Assembly: GCA_024278935.1 (NCBI GenBank)
Contig: JAJRSF010000002.1
Span: forward strand, 1 to 64,000
Length of the DNA: 64,000 nt
Origin: Candidatus Zixiibacteriota bacterium
Lineage (GTDB): Bacteria; Zixibacteria; MSB-5A5; GN15; FEB-12
Reading direction: 5' to 3'
The notes beneath the pieces are model-generated. The model saw nothing but the letters and a program-made list of their open reading frames with translations. It had not been told where the DNA came from and did not search any database. The translations under genes were made by a program, and so were the position numbers. Of this stretch, positions 16,447 through 26,847 are shown piece by piece (the stretch's first letter is position 1; every line of letters starts with the position of its first letter).

Positions 16447-17379
16447 TTACAGCCCTTTGAGCCAAGTTGAAAGAGTATGATCAGTCTTATGAGGTTTATA
16501 TTGAATAGTTCCAATCAACTTCTGTGATTTAATACCTCCGATTATAACGCCATTTTTATCATCTTTTAAGGCTATCGAAAATGTTGAATCATAGGCAAAC
16601 CGATTAAATGATTCGACTACTTCACCACTTTGACGGGCATATCTTGTCAGATACTTAAATTTGTTCACATCGGTATCCATTGATAAGAAAAGTATCAGAG
16701 TATCTTCACCAATCAAATACGAAGTAGTATAGACATCGTTGAGACCTGGAATTCCAAGATATTGATATGGATAATATTTTATTGAAGGGATTATTTTGTT
16801 TTTATATGGGAAAAGTAAAAAGAACGGCGGCGTAGATTTTGAACCGAGAATTGCATTATCAAGTTCGATAGTGAAATCCCGCATTATTATATTTGCTGAT
16901 TCAGATTCATTTTCAACAGAAGTGATAACAACATAATCGGACTTTACCATATAACGGCTATTGCCCGACTGATAAGACTCCGCCCCAATTTTTTCAATCT
17001 TGACACCATCCGGTCGTAACGATGCGTAGTAACCGTATGCTCTGATCTCATCAGCAAATTGGATGACTTCAGCATATAATTTGTTATTATCAAATGTATA
17101 ATTTCCTGAACTTTTCCCTATAAAAAGATGATTCAGATAATGCTCTGCCTGATTCGGTTGAGAGGCGAGAAGTTCCTGAGGTCGTATAGACTGCACCGCT
17201 TCATGTAAGTTCAGATTATGTTTTTCAAATTTTACAGGTAATAAGGTATCAGCAAAGTATGGCATCGTAACCAAATTTGCGATAATATAGGCAGGTGAAA
17301 GCTCTGGGAGAACTTCTTCTTTTTTAGAACAGGAGATTGAAATAATGACCAACAGAGCAACCAAGATTGTTTTTTTCAT
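16447..17379 (-). CDS. DUF6599-like lipoprotein
   Basis: The ATG at 17379 overlaps the upstream TGA as ATGA, fixing the start and implying translational coupling to the prenyltransferase. A signal peptide with lipobox ISISC near residue 17 leads to a body of about 290 residues. It contains YLNHLFIGKSSGNYTFDNNKLYAEV and DDKNGVIIGGIKSQ, patterns recalled for DUF6599, a family of unknown function in FCB-group bacteria. It is predicted to be membrane-anchored outside the cytoplasm. No catalytic motif is evident. Confidence 0.6.
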   Translation of the reverse strand: MKKTILVALLVIISISCSKKEEVLPELSPAYIIANLVTMPYFADTLLPVKFEKHNLNLHEAVQSIRPQELLASQPNQAEHYLNHLFIGKSSGNYTFDNNKLYAEVIQFADEIRAYGYYASLRPDGVKIEKIGAESYQSGNSRYMVKSDYVVITSVENESESANIIMRDFTIELDNAILGSKSTPPFFLLFPYKNKIIPSIKYYPYQYLGIPGLNDVYTTSYLIGEDTLILFLSMDTDVNKFKYLTRYARQSGEVVESFNRFAYDSTFSIALKDDKNGVIIGGIKSQKLIGTIQYKPHKTDHTLSTWLKGL

Positions 17380-18263
17380 AATATATACAGCACCAAAATA
17401 ACGGTTAATATCCATAAAATAACGGTAGCCATAATAGGTATATCTGAAATCATTACCTTTGTTGGCGAACCGCCTTTCTCTTCTTTGTGAATCAAATATA
17501 AATATCTAAAAATCCCATAGACAATAAATGGAATAGTCAGAAATAATTTATCAGTATGCAGTTTGGCAGATACTTCAGGTGAAAAGGTGTACAGCATATA
17601 CATCACCACCACCGATGCTGTCACAACTCCAATCAGTTGATCGAGTAAGTATGGCGAATAACGGCTGAGTATTTTTCGATGATTGGATGCCTCTCCCTCA
17701 AGCAAAATCAGCTCATGGCGTCTTTTCCCAAAGCCTAAAAACATTGCTAACAGCAAAGTGTTTATCAAAAGCCATTTTGAAGTTGGGACACCAATAACAA
17801 CTGCCCCGGCATACGCCCGAATCACAAAACTAACGGCAATAGACATAACATCGATAATAACAATATTTTTAAGAAAAAGGGTATAGAGCAAATTGAACGA
17901 AATAAACAGCAAGGTAACGGTGAAAAATTCTTGGCTCAGATACAAGGCCCCGCTCAATCCAACCGTGAACAACAACGCAACAAAAACCAAAGCGGCTGTC
18001 TGCGATAATTCTCCAGAGGCAATAGGTCTTAATTTTTTCAATGGATGCTGTTTGTCTTTCTCTTTATCTTTGAGGTCATTAAATAAATACAACCCCGATG
18101 ATAAGAAACAGAAAACAATAAATGCTTCCAAAACTCGAACAATATTCTCGGTAGACATAATTTCGCCAGCAAAAATAAGAGCAGCAAACAAAATAAGGTT
18201 CTTAAGCCATTGAGACGGTCGAGCAGATTTAATGAGTGGGTATATCATTCGGTAAAAATACAT
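17376..18263 (-). CDS. UbiA-family prenyltransferase, decaprenyl-phosphate phosphoribosyltransferase-like
   Basis: This is a polytopic membrane enzyme of about nine helices. The first Asp-rich site reads NDLKDKEKDKQHPLKKLRPIASG, and the N-terminal RPSQWLKNLILFAALIFA matches the branch that moves phosphoribose onto polyprenyl phosphate (as in actinobacterial arabinan synthesis) rather than quinone prenylation. Many non-actinobacterial members have no proven substrate. The likely quinone enzyme, MenA, is encoded elsewhere in this window. An in-frame ATG five codons later (MIYPLIKSARP) is an equally plausible start. Confidence 0.75.
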   Translation of the reverse strand: MYFYRMIYPLIKSARPSQWLKNLILFAALIFAGEIMSTENIVRVLEAFIVFCFLSSGLYLFNDLKDKEKDKQHPLKKLRPIASGELSQTAALVFVALLFTVGLSGALYLSQEFFTVTLLFISFNLLYTLFLKNIVIIDVMSIAVSFVIRAYAGAVVIGVPTSKWLLINTLLLAMFLGFGKRRHELILLEGEASNHRKILSRYSPYLLDQLIGVVTASVVVMYMLYTFSPEVSAKLHTDKLFLTIPFIVYGIFRYLYLIHKEEKGGSPTKVMISDIPIMATVILWILTVILVLYIL

Positions 18264-18358
18264 AAAGAAAAATACTGTTTCAAGTAAAATAATAAAAGAA
18301 ATCAGAATGTTACTTCTTTCTCATTGCCATTATATAGAATTATGCTGATATTAAGCAG

Positions 18359-19300
18359 ATGAAAAAAGAACAATCAAAAAAGAAACCACACCATTATTGC
18401 CTTCTGGTAAACCAACACGCAGAAAATTACAGCTCAGCACCAATCAAGAAATTAACATCTGCTATTCGTAAAAAAGGTGATAATTATACAATTTTTGAAC
18501 CAGACACTGCCTTTAAACTCCTCAACACAGCCCTAAAATCTATAGGTGCAAAAAAATGGCACCGCGAGGTTCCCAAAGCATTTTTACAAAGAGGCAAAGT
18601 GACAGCTCTTATCGCCTGTGGAGGTGACGGAACTTTCAATTTAGTTGGACGAGCCGGATATAAAGGAAACATCCCGGTCGGGATTCTTCCGATGGGCAAG
18701 TTTAACAATATCGCACAATCGCTACACAAAGATATCACTACTGATTCAGCTATAAAAAATATCCTATCAGCAAAACATCACAATATCGACATTGGTACTT
18801 TGGGTGAGCAATTATTTTTTGGGTCGGTTGCATTGCGTTTTATTCCTGAGATGCAAAAGCTACTGGCAGAAAAATCGTTGTCGAGGTTTGCATTCAGATG
18901 GGGACAAGAAGCAAAAAAAGCCGTAGCAGAAGTGAAGACAAAACCGTTAATCGTGAAAATCGATGCTTTCCGGTTTGAGATAAACCCGATATTTCTCAAT
19001 ATAAATTTACTGGCAAACACAGTCGGCATTCCAATTTCGCCTACCTCGATAACCGATGACTGCCATGCTGAAATTATTATGGATTTTGATAATAACAAAA
19101 AAAATATCACTCAATTTATCCGCCAACTGTATAAAGAGAAATATCTTTATGCCAACGAATTCAAATTGTTTAAAGGCAAGCGGATTTCTATTCAACCGGT
19201 TAAGAGTGAAACTTTGTATCTTGATGGTGAACTGTTAGAACTCCCTAATGATGTTTTAGATATTGAAATAATTGACAAGCAGTTGAAAGTACTTTGTTAG
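18359..19300 (+). CDS. Diacylglycerol kinase-like lipid kinase
   Basis: The 313-residue protein carries the nucleotide-binding GGDGT loop at 88-92 and a C-terminal beta-domain ending YLDGELLELPNDVLDIEII, both typical of the DAGK/YegS/sphingosine kinase fold. Members phosphorylate a lipid hydroxyl with ATP at the inner membrane. The second family motif, usually PxGTxN, reads PMGKFNN, so a residue close to the active site is changed. The N-terminus is strongly basic (KKEQSKKKPHH). It is followed 15 bases later by a DUF5683 gene. Confidence 0.75.
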   Translation: MKKEQSKKKPHHYCLLVNQHAENYSSAPIKKLTSAIRKKGDNYTIFEPDTAFKLLNTALKSIGAKKWHREVPKAFLQRGKVTALIACGGDGTFNLVGRAGYKGNIPVGILPMGKFNNIAQSLHKDITTDSAIKNILSAKHHNIDIGTLGEQLFFGSVALRFIPEMQKLLAEKSLSRFAFRWGQEAKKAVAEVKTKPLIVKIDAFRFEINPIFLNINLLANTVGIPISPTSITDDCHAEIIMDFDNNKKNITQFIRQLYKEKYLYANEFKLFKGKRISIQPVKSETLYLDGELLELPNDVLDIEIIDKQLKVLC

Positions 19301-19315
19301 AAGAAATTTTTTAAT

Positions 19316-19915
19316 ATGAAACCAATATTTTACATTGTCATAATTCTATTTTTATCTGCCACATATACTATCCAAGCAGATGAAACAACTCCACCAGATA
19401 CAACAACTTACCCAGATGAAACAACTCCACCTGATACAGTTTTATTTCATGAAAAATTTATTCTAGAAGATGCTACCCCGGTGACAGATTCCACCGACTA
19501 TGAACAACAAAAATATCAAAACCCTACTACGGCTCTTTTTAAATCTATGGTTATGCCGGGATGGGGTCAGTATCGCAACAAAAAAAAATTGAAAGCGTTT
19601 CTCTTTGCATCTTTTGATATTTGGATGATTGTCAAAGCACTCGACCATAAGAAAAAAGCGAACGACCTCTGGGATAAATTTGATTCGTACGATGATGTTA
19701 CAACACGGAATTTTTATCATGACCTCTATGACGACGAAAGAACTCTGCGCAATAAATATACCTGGTATGCTGTCATAACATCGTTTTTTGCAATGTTCGA
19801 TGCATACGTCGATGCCCACTTAAGTGGATTCCCGAGAGAAAAAGATAAATTATCGTTTGATATTGTACCGTCAGAATCGAACGGTGCAATCGTATCGTTA
19901 TCGCTTCGTTTTTAA
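19316..19915 (+). CDS. DUF5683 membrane protein
   Basis: A signal peptide ending near IQAD is followed by a threonine/proline-rich stretch with an imperfect repeat of DETTPPDT. The core PTTALFKSMVMPGWGQYRNKKKLKA is the DUF5683 signature, next to one or two membrane-proximal hydrophobic segments (FLFASFDIWMIV; YAVITSFFAMFDAYVDAHL). The short C-terminus ends in a beta strand with terminal Phe (IVSLSLRF), as in outer-membrane proteins. The family is common in Bacteroidetes and relatives and has no known function. It overlaps the end of the convergent HD-GYP gene by four bases. Confidence 0.75.
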   Translation: MKPIFYIVIILFLSATYTIQADETTPPDTTTYPDETTPPDTVLFHEKFILEDATPVTDSTDYEQQKYQNPTTALFKSMVMPGWGQYRNKKKLKAFLFASFDIWMIVKALDHKKKANDLWDKFDSYDDVTTRNFYHDLYDDERTLRNKYTWYAVITSFFAMFDAYVDAHLSGFPREKDKLSFDIVPSESNGAIVSLSLRF

Positions 19916-21357
19916 TTCTCTAAAATAAAATCTTTTATATCAAGCCTGTGCTGCTCCGGTTCAATTTTACGGACAATACTCCGATATTTATTTTCATCTA
20001 TAGATAAATCTGTCCAGACCGGTTCTGAAAGTATTCCACTTTTATTACCAACAATTTTTATATATGGACGTGATTTATCTGTCTGGTTATTGGCAAGCAC
20101 TAAAGCGATTTCATCGGAAGTCAATAAAACCAGCGAACCGACCGGATAAACACCTATGATATCATTAAAAAGTTTAAGCAAAAATTCATCAAATTTTACT
20201 TTCATCTGATACTGCATTTTTTTGATAACATCTTCAGGTTGAATAGATTTTTTCAAATAGACCCGCCCCGATGTTAAGGCATCAAAAGAATCTACGATAG
20301 AAATTATTTTTGAAAACAAAGTTGTTTCTTTTTTTTCAAGACGCAACATAGGGTAACCGGTAAAATCATTATTGATATGATGTTCAAATGCTCCTCGTGC
20401 CGCACGAGCAGAATGTATATCAAATTTCAAATTACGTAAAATAGTCTTTGCACCAAGAAGCGGATGTCGCTGCATTTGTATCCAGTCATTTTCATCATAG
20501 GCATCCGGTTTATTAATTAAATCGGTAGGAAGTTTTACTTTGCCTATATCATGAAAAAGTGCTGAAAAACCAAGCTGCGAAAGCCGAGCTCTGTCAAGTC
20601 CGAGACGCACCCCCATAGTAAGTGAGTAAACGGCAACATTGGTTGAATGAGCATAAGTGTAATCATCAAAATCTTTAATTGCGGCAAGTTCGATAAGCGA
20701 AGACTCATCTTGGGAAATCTGATCAATAAGCGAATGCACAACCCGTTTGGTTTTTGAAATATTAATTTCGGAATCGGTTTGTGTATTTACAACCACTTCC
20801 TGCACTACAGACATCGCTTTGAAAAAAGTAGAACGGGCTTGCGAACGTAGTTGACGACGCATCTCTTCGGTTAGGATAGAACCATCAACCCCCTCGATAG
20901 CTTTTGAAAATAATTGTATCGATGGAAGGCTGTTCTCTTTTAATTTTTCAGAAAGAGGATCTAAGTTTTCACTGTTCGGTTTAATATTCGCCATAAAGAT
21001 AAAATATCTATCTGCTTCATCTTTTGATAGTTCGGCATCAAAACAGACACCACCAACACCAAGAGAATTCCATTCAGCAATTATGTTATTCGCTCCGGAA
21101 AGACCGGCACCATCAAAACGCACCATAAGTTCATTGACAAAAAACCGACTTGATATGATTTTTAGTTCTGCTGAACCAAATTTTTTAAACAAAGGTTTTA
21201 TCGTATCATAAAATTTGTCAGATTGATATTGAAAATTATTGTTTTCTTTATCAACCAATCGAGCTGTTTTATATAGGACAAAAAATGCTGATAAAAAACG
21301 TTCTTCATCTTTACCTGCAATTGTTCTCAGAGCTTCTTGTTCTGCTATCTGACTCAT
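19912..21357 (-). CDS. HD-GYP domain protein, possible cyclic-di-GMP phosphodiesterase
   Basis: The 481-residue protein has an N-terminal region of about 210 residues of no known domain, then an HD-GYP domain. The HD pair is at 269-270 (FHDIGKVKLP), an upstream His in HSTNVAVY, and the GYP at 334-336 within HHINNDFTGYP. The usual HHE of that motif is HHI, so full activity is uncertain. HD-GYP enzymes hydrolyse cyclic di-GMP. The start ATG overlaps the stop of the upstream HEAT-repeat gene as ATGA, so the two are translated together and probably work together. Confidence 0.8.
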   Translation of the reverse strand: MSQIAEQEALRTIAGKDEERFLSAFFVLYKTARLVDKENNNFQYQSDKFYDTIKPLFKKFGSAELKIISSRFFVNELMVRFDGAGLSGANNIIAEWNSLGVGGVCFDAELSKDEADRYFIFMANIKPNSENLDPLSEKLKENSLPSIQLFSKAIEGVDGSILTEEMRRQLRSQARSTFFKAMSVVQEVVVNTQTDSEINISKTKRVVHSLIDQISQDESSLIELAAIKDFDDYTYAHSTNVAVYSLTMGVRLGLDRARLSQLGFSALFHDIGKVKLPTDLINKPDAYDENDWIQMQRHPLLGAKTILRNLKFDIHSARAARGAFEHHINNDFTGYPMLRLEKKETTLFSKIISIVDSFDALTSGRVYLKKSIQPEDVIKKMQYQMKVKFDEFLLKLFNDIIGVYPVGSLVLLTSDEIALVLANNQTDKSRPYIKIVGNKSGILSEPVWTDLSIDENKYRSIVRKIEPEQHRLDIKDFILEN

Positions 21358-23273
21358 GAGATTTCACCTCCATACATAAATTCTCGTCTTGCTTGCAAAG
21401 TTTTTTGTGCCTGTTTTTTCAAATTCTGCCTGATAGAACGACTGAGCTTGAGAAGTTCTTGCTCACATTTGTCTGATTGATTTATACTCAACGCTTCAAA
21501 ACTTGCAGACCTAAAAAATTCTATCTGTGAATTATTTAAAATATTTATTCGTTTTATGAGTCTTACCAAATATTCAACGGCATACTCACCACCTAGTTTG
21601 GAATATGCTTTTAGAAGTGCTTTCTGGTCTGATTCTTCATTGACTAAAAAGGTATCGTCGTTTATTATTTCTGTAATTGTTTCAAAAGCTGATTTCCCCT
21701 TACGAGAGACAATAGACTCTATCGCTTGGTTGCGAATTTCAGCTACTGAATCAAAAGCACCTTGTTTCAAAATTGTCAGAACTGCTTCCGACGGCGAGTC
21801 TTTGAGTGCGGTGACTAAAGCAAGACGTACTGAATCCTCACGATGGTTAACTACTTTTGACAAATAGGTCAGAGATTTTGCGTCACCAATCTTTGATAGG
21901 ATAGTGATCGCATTACATACGACTTCGGCCTTTTTATCAAAAATTCCTTTACCGACAAAATCAATATTGTCTTTTCCATTTTCTGATAAGAAAGTAACTA
22001 TACATTCTTTATGGGGTTCATGAATGACGCTACTCAATAGATCTGTAATATTATTTAAAACTTCCCATGAAAAATTAGAAAGGTACCGTTTTAATTCGAT
22101 AGAATTTATTTCACTATTATTATTTAAAGCATCGGATAAGACTATCAGCCGTTCGCCTGAACCTGCCGTAACAATAGCATCTTTTAAACGTTCTGCCCAG
22201 AGTGGTTTTTTCAGACGGATTTTTTTCTCCAAAGCAATATGATAAGAAAGAATCATCGAAGCCTCAGCAAGTTTGCCATGCGAAATAAATTCGGTCATGA
22301 CTTTTTCACAGATAGTAACTGTTTCATAAAACATTTCCATCTGATCTTCCTGATGCAGCATCTCTTTTAAAAGTTGTGCAATAGAATGATATGGGTCAAA
22401 CTCAGCATCATCTTTAAGTAATTGCTGTATTTTCTTTTCATCTTCTTGGGAGATTTCAAAACTCTCGTTTAAAATCATAGTCGTATCAGGAACAGATTTT
22501 TCAGCTGGTGCAAGATCATCAAACCCCATTGCCGATGCTGCCTCGGCGACTCTGTAATCTACCCGTGGAGCATTAGAGTCTGAAGATGTTAAGACATCTC
22601 CTGAATTGGAAAAGACCTCGCTAAAGATAGAACTTCCCGCGCTGTTTTCACCTGGAGAAACAACTGCGGGTGCATCATCTAAAATTATTTCACCAAGTTG
22701 TTCGATTTTATCAGGTGAAAATATTTGCTGGTAGTCTACAGATTCATCGGTAGCAAATTGTAAGCCTTGTATTTTATCGGCAACATTCTGAGCATTGACA
22801 AATTGTTTTAAATTAAAATCAGAATCATATTCCGATAGTGCTATATCTTCGAGGGTTTTAAATTTGATCTGCGAGATAGATGACTCCCACATCATAGAAA
22901 TCAAATCAAGCGACTTATCGTTTGAATTCAGATATCTTTTTATGACATCTAAAAATTGATAAATTTCATCAACAAATAAACCATCCCGAAAAGAGACCAG
23001 GGTAATACCGGCATCATAAAACAAACCTGCCAAATTATCTTCTTTGGATTTACTTTCGTAGACAATCTCTTTTTCAAAAGTCAAAGTTTCCGCGTCAACG
23101 GCAAAATTCATCTCACCATAATCTTCCACTACTGATTCTAATTTTTCAGAGAATGATCTTCGAAGCGATGTTGGCAGTGGATTATCTTCGGGATAGAGCG
23201 TAACTACTTTAATGACCTTGAGCAAGTCTTTTAAAATATAGGTTATGTCTCTAATTTTGGTTTCTTCAGCCAT
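21354..23273 (-). CDS. HEAT-repeat protein paired with HD-GYP
   Basis: A 639-residue soluble protein. The N-terminal half (LYPEDNPLP, then AVDAETLTFEKEIVY) resembles the N-terminal region of its HD-GYP neighbour, suggesting a shared scaffold module. A central acidic linker runs about 190-270. Helical HEAT repeats from about 435 on include DKKAEVVCNAITILSKIGDAKSL, NHREDSVRLALVTAL and SVAEIRNQAIESI. Such repeats bind proteins. It may regulate or position the neighbouring phosphodiesterase; this is inference from the four-base overlap. Confidence 0.7.
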   Translation of the reverse strand: MAEETKIRDITYILKDLLKVIKVVTLYPEDNPLPTSLRRSFSEKLESVVEDYGEMNFAVDAETLTFEKEIVYESKSKEDNLAGLFYDAGITLVSFRDGLFVDEIYQFLDVIKRYLNSNDKSLDLISMMWESSISQIKFKTLEDIALSEYDSDFNLKQFVNAQNVADKIQGLQFATDESVDYQQIFSPDKIEQLGEIILDDAPAVVSPGENSAGSSIFSEVFSNSGDVLTSSDSNAPRVDYRVAEAASAMGFDDLAPAEKSVPDTTMILNESFEISQEDEKKIQQLLKDDAEFDPYHSIAQLLKEMLHQEDQMEMFYETVTICEKVMTEFISHGKLAEASMILSYHIALEKKIRLKKPLWAERLKDAIVTAGSGERLIVLSDALNNNSEINSIELKRYLSNFSWEVLNNITDLLSSVIHEPHKECIVTFLSENGKDNIDFVGKGIFDKKAEVVCNAITILSKIGDAKSLTYLSKVVNHREDSVRLALVTALKDSPSEAVLTILKQGAFDSVAEIRNQAIESIVSRKGKSAFETITEIINDDTFLVNEESDQKALLKAYSKLGGEYAVEYLVRLIKRINILNNSQIEFFRSASFEALSINQSDKCEQELLKLSRSIRQNLKKQAQKTLQARREFMYGGEIS

Positions 23274-23336
23274 TTATAAACACCTTAATGATTTAGATAT
23301 TTATCGGCATATTAAACTAAATTGTTAATTACGCAC

Positions 23337-23367
23337 AAAAAAAGCCCGCTATTGCGGGCTTTTTTTA
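23337..23367 (-). terminator. Intrinsic terminator of the nucleotide-sugar operon
   Basis: A 13-bp perfect stem, AAAAAAAGCCCGC with TATT loop and GCGGGCTTTTTTT, lies just past the stop of the UDP-sugar dehydrogenase and works in both directions. Confidence 0.9.
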
Positions 23368-23392
23368 AGTTAATCTTGTTCTATTATGTAGT

Positions 23393-24732
23393 TTATAACA
23401 ATTCGATTTTCTGTCTACCTTTTTTCACAAACTTAGTAGCATTGCGACTATCAAAAATTGCTTTAGAATTTTGAACGATAAATTCATAATCATAATCGGT
23501 ATGGTCGGTGAGAATAATCACCAAATCAGCATCCTGCAAAAGTTTGGCAGTCAGCTTGGTTGATTTATGCGTTTTTGTTTCAAGACGAAACGATGGCACA
23601 TATGGATCATTGTAACGAACCTTGGCACCTTTGTCTTCAAGCAATTGGATAACATCCAAAGCAGGTGACTCGCGCATATCCTGAATGTCTCTTTTATATG
23701 CTACACCCAAAGCAACGATATTTGATTTATTAATCGACTTGGCAAATTTGTCATTGAGTAAATTTGAAATCCTTTCAATAACATATTCAGGCATATGAGA
23801 ATTCACATCACCGGCAAGTTCAATAAAACGAGCCGAATAATTGAGCGATTTTAATTTCCATGATAAGTAATGCGGATCGATTGGAATACAATGTCCGCCT
23901 AAACCCGGTCCCGGATAAAACGGCATAAAACCAAACGGCTTGGTTGCAGCGGCATCGATAATTTCCCAAACATCAAGCCCCAAACGGTCACACATAAGGG
24001 CAACTTCATTGACTAAGCCAATGTTCACCGAACGGAATGTGTTTTCCAAAAGCTTTACCATCTCGGCAGACTGTGTTGATGACACCGCATGGATATTTGG
24101 AATTGTCTGTTCGTAAAATACTTTTGCAGTGTTTGTGCAGGCAGCAGTTATACCACCAACCACACGCGGAGTATTTTTTGTAGTATAATTCAGATTACCC
24201 GGGTCAACACGTTCCGGTGAAAATGCTAAGAAAAAATCTATCCCGACTTTTTTTCCATTTTCAGAAAGTATTGGCAAGATAAGTTCTTCGGTAGTTCCCG
24301 GATATGTAGTCGATTCCAGAACAACCAAAGCACCTTTTTTAAGATATTTTTTTATCGAATTTAAAGCTGATAATATATAGCTAACATCGGGGTCTTTTGT
24401 TTTTGAAAGAGGAGTTGGTACACAAATCGAAACTGTATCCATATTTGAAATAAGTTTCCAGTTCATTGTTGCTTTGAATTTTTTTGCGTCGACAATTTCT
24501 TTCACTGCCGAGTTAGGAATATCATCGATATCTGATTTTCCTGAATTAAGCAGATCGACTTTCTTTTTAGAAATATCAAAACCAATTACGTTGAAACCTT
24601 CTCGTGCTAATTCAACTGACAACGGTAGTCCAACATAACCAAGACCGACAATAGCTACTTTTGCTTTTCGTTCTTTGATTTTATTGATAAGTGCGGCTTC
24701 AGCTTTTTTTGATGCATCATTTTTTTTGCCAT
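23393..24732 (-). CDS. wbpA: UDP-sugar 6-dehydrogenase (WbpA/WecC type), N-terminal frameshift
   Basis: A nucleotide-sugar dehydrogenase that oxidises a UDP-hexose (probably UDP-GlcNAc) to the uronate with NAD. The Rossmann motif KVAIVGLGYVGLPLS, FSPERVDPGN and the catalytic-Cys segment GLGGHCIPIDPHYL are present. The frame holding the Rossmann motif has no start codon. An ATG at 24732 with a GGGAGAAA ribosome-binding site is one base out of frame; adding one base to the eight-base run at 24720-24727 joins them as MAKKNDASKKAEAAL before the Rossmann strand. The gene follows rmd by 30 bases. Use in surface polysaccharide is likely. Confidence 0.85.
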
Positions 24733-24762
24733 GCTATCTTTCTCCCGAATCTTTATCTTCGG

Positions 24763-25722
24763 TTAAATTTTTTCTCTCCAGTAGTTTAGCGAATCCAACA
24801 AAGTTTTATCAAATTTATAATTTGGTTTATACCCTATTGCTTTTTTTGCTCTACTGTAATCACCACGTATAGTAGGTATATCGTTTTTTCTGAAAAAATT
24901 CTTATCTATTTTTACAGTTATTTTCTTAGAAGATAATTTTAGTAGTTTATCCAAAACCGATTGTATCGAAATTGCTTTGCCTGAACAAAGCTGATAAACC
25001 GCTCCTGCCTTACCTTTTTCAGCCATCAGGCGGTAGCCACGGACAATATCACGAACATCGGATAAGTCTCGTTTTGCCGAAAGATTTCCTACATTCATAA
25101 GTGGTTTTTGTTTGCCTGCCTCTATCATTGCAATCTGTTTGCAAAAAGATGGGATAACACAAATTTCATTCTGCCCTGCTCCCGAATGATTAAAGGCTCT
25201 GGCAATAACAATAGGAACTTGAAATCTGCTCAAATATAATTGACAAATATGTTCGGCGGCAACTTTTGAAATACCATACGGTGAGATAGGATTTAAGAGA
25301 TCATCTTCGGTCAGCGTTTTTGTTTTAGGAGAAAATTTCCCGTAACATTCCGATGAAGAGATAAAAACAAACTTCGCTATTTTTTTCAATCCAACAGATG
25401 CTTCCAGTAAATTTAATGTCCCATCGATATTTATTTTATACGTCAACCGCTCGTTTGCAAAAGATTGACCAACCGATGAAAAAGCTGCCAGATGAAAAAT
25501 ATAATTCGGTTGCAGTTTTTGAATCAATTTGGAAGTTTGCAATTTACTTAAAATATCGAGCTTGTAAATCTTGCACGTTTTTTTGAGAAATTTAATCTGT
25601 TCGGGCGAATCATCTTTATAGACCGACCCCGAAACAGAGTAGCCGGCATCAAGAAGTTCCTTAGCAAGATATGTTCCTGCAAATCCGCCTATACCTGTTA
25701 TAAATGCATGTCTGTTTTTCAT
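24763..25722 (-). CDS. rmd: GDP-4-dehydro-6-deoxymannose reductase
   Basis: This short-chain dehydrogenase (319 residues) has an N-terminal ITGIGGFAGTYLAKEL NAD(P)-binding motif, a Ser in SSSECYG and the YGISK Tyr-Lys pair. ARAFNHSGAGQ and VRDIVRGY are typical of the Rmd branch, which reduces the product of Gmd to GDP-D-rhamnose. The gmd gene lies directly upstream on the same strand, strongly supporting the role. A 6-deoxytalose-forming relative is the main alternative. Confidence 0.8.
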   Translation of the reverse strand: MKNRHAFITGIGGFAGTYLAKELLDAGYSVSGSVYKDDSPEQIKFLKKTCKIYKLDILSKLQTSKLIQKLQPNYIFHLAAFSSVGQSFANERLTYKINIDGTLNLLEASVGLKKIAKFVFISSSECYGKFSPKTKTLTEDDLLNPISPYGISKVAAEHICQLYLSRFQVPIVIARAFNHSGAGQNEICVIPSFCKQIAMIEAGKQKPLMNVGNLSAKRDLSDVRDIVRGYRLMAEKGKAGAVYQLCSGKAISIQSVLDKLLKLSSKKITVKIDKNFFRKNDIPTIRGDYSRAKKAIGYKPNYKFDKTLLDSLNYWREKI

Positions 25723-25752
25723 ATTTATTTTATGCCCAATAATAACTGGCTA

Positions 25753-26718
<966 letters not shown>

Positions 26719-26847
26719 TTATTATGTTTCTATTTCTCTTCACTAAGAAATTTACTATCATTATTTGTTGCTAATCTTAAGCGACAAATATAACTTTAAA
26801 CATTATACAGGTCCATACTTAAAAGTTCATATTCGGATCGGATTTTT

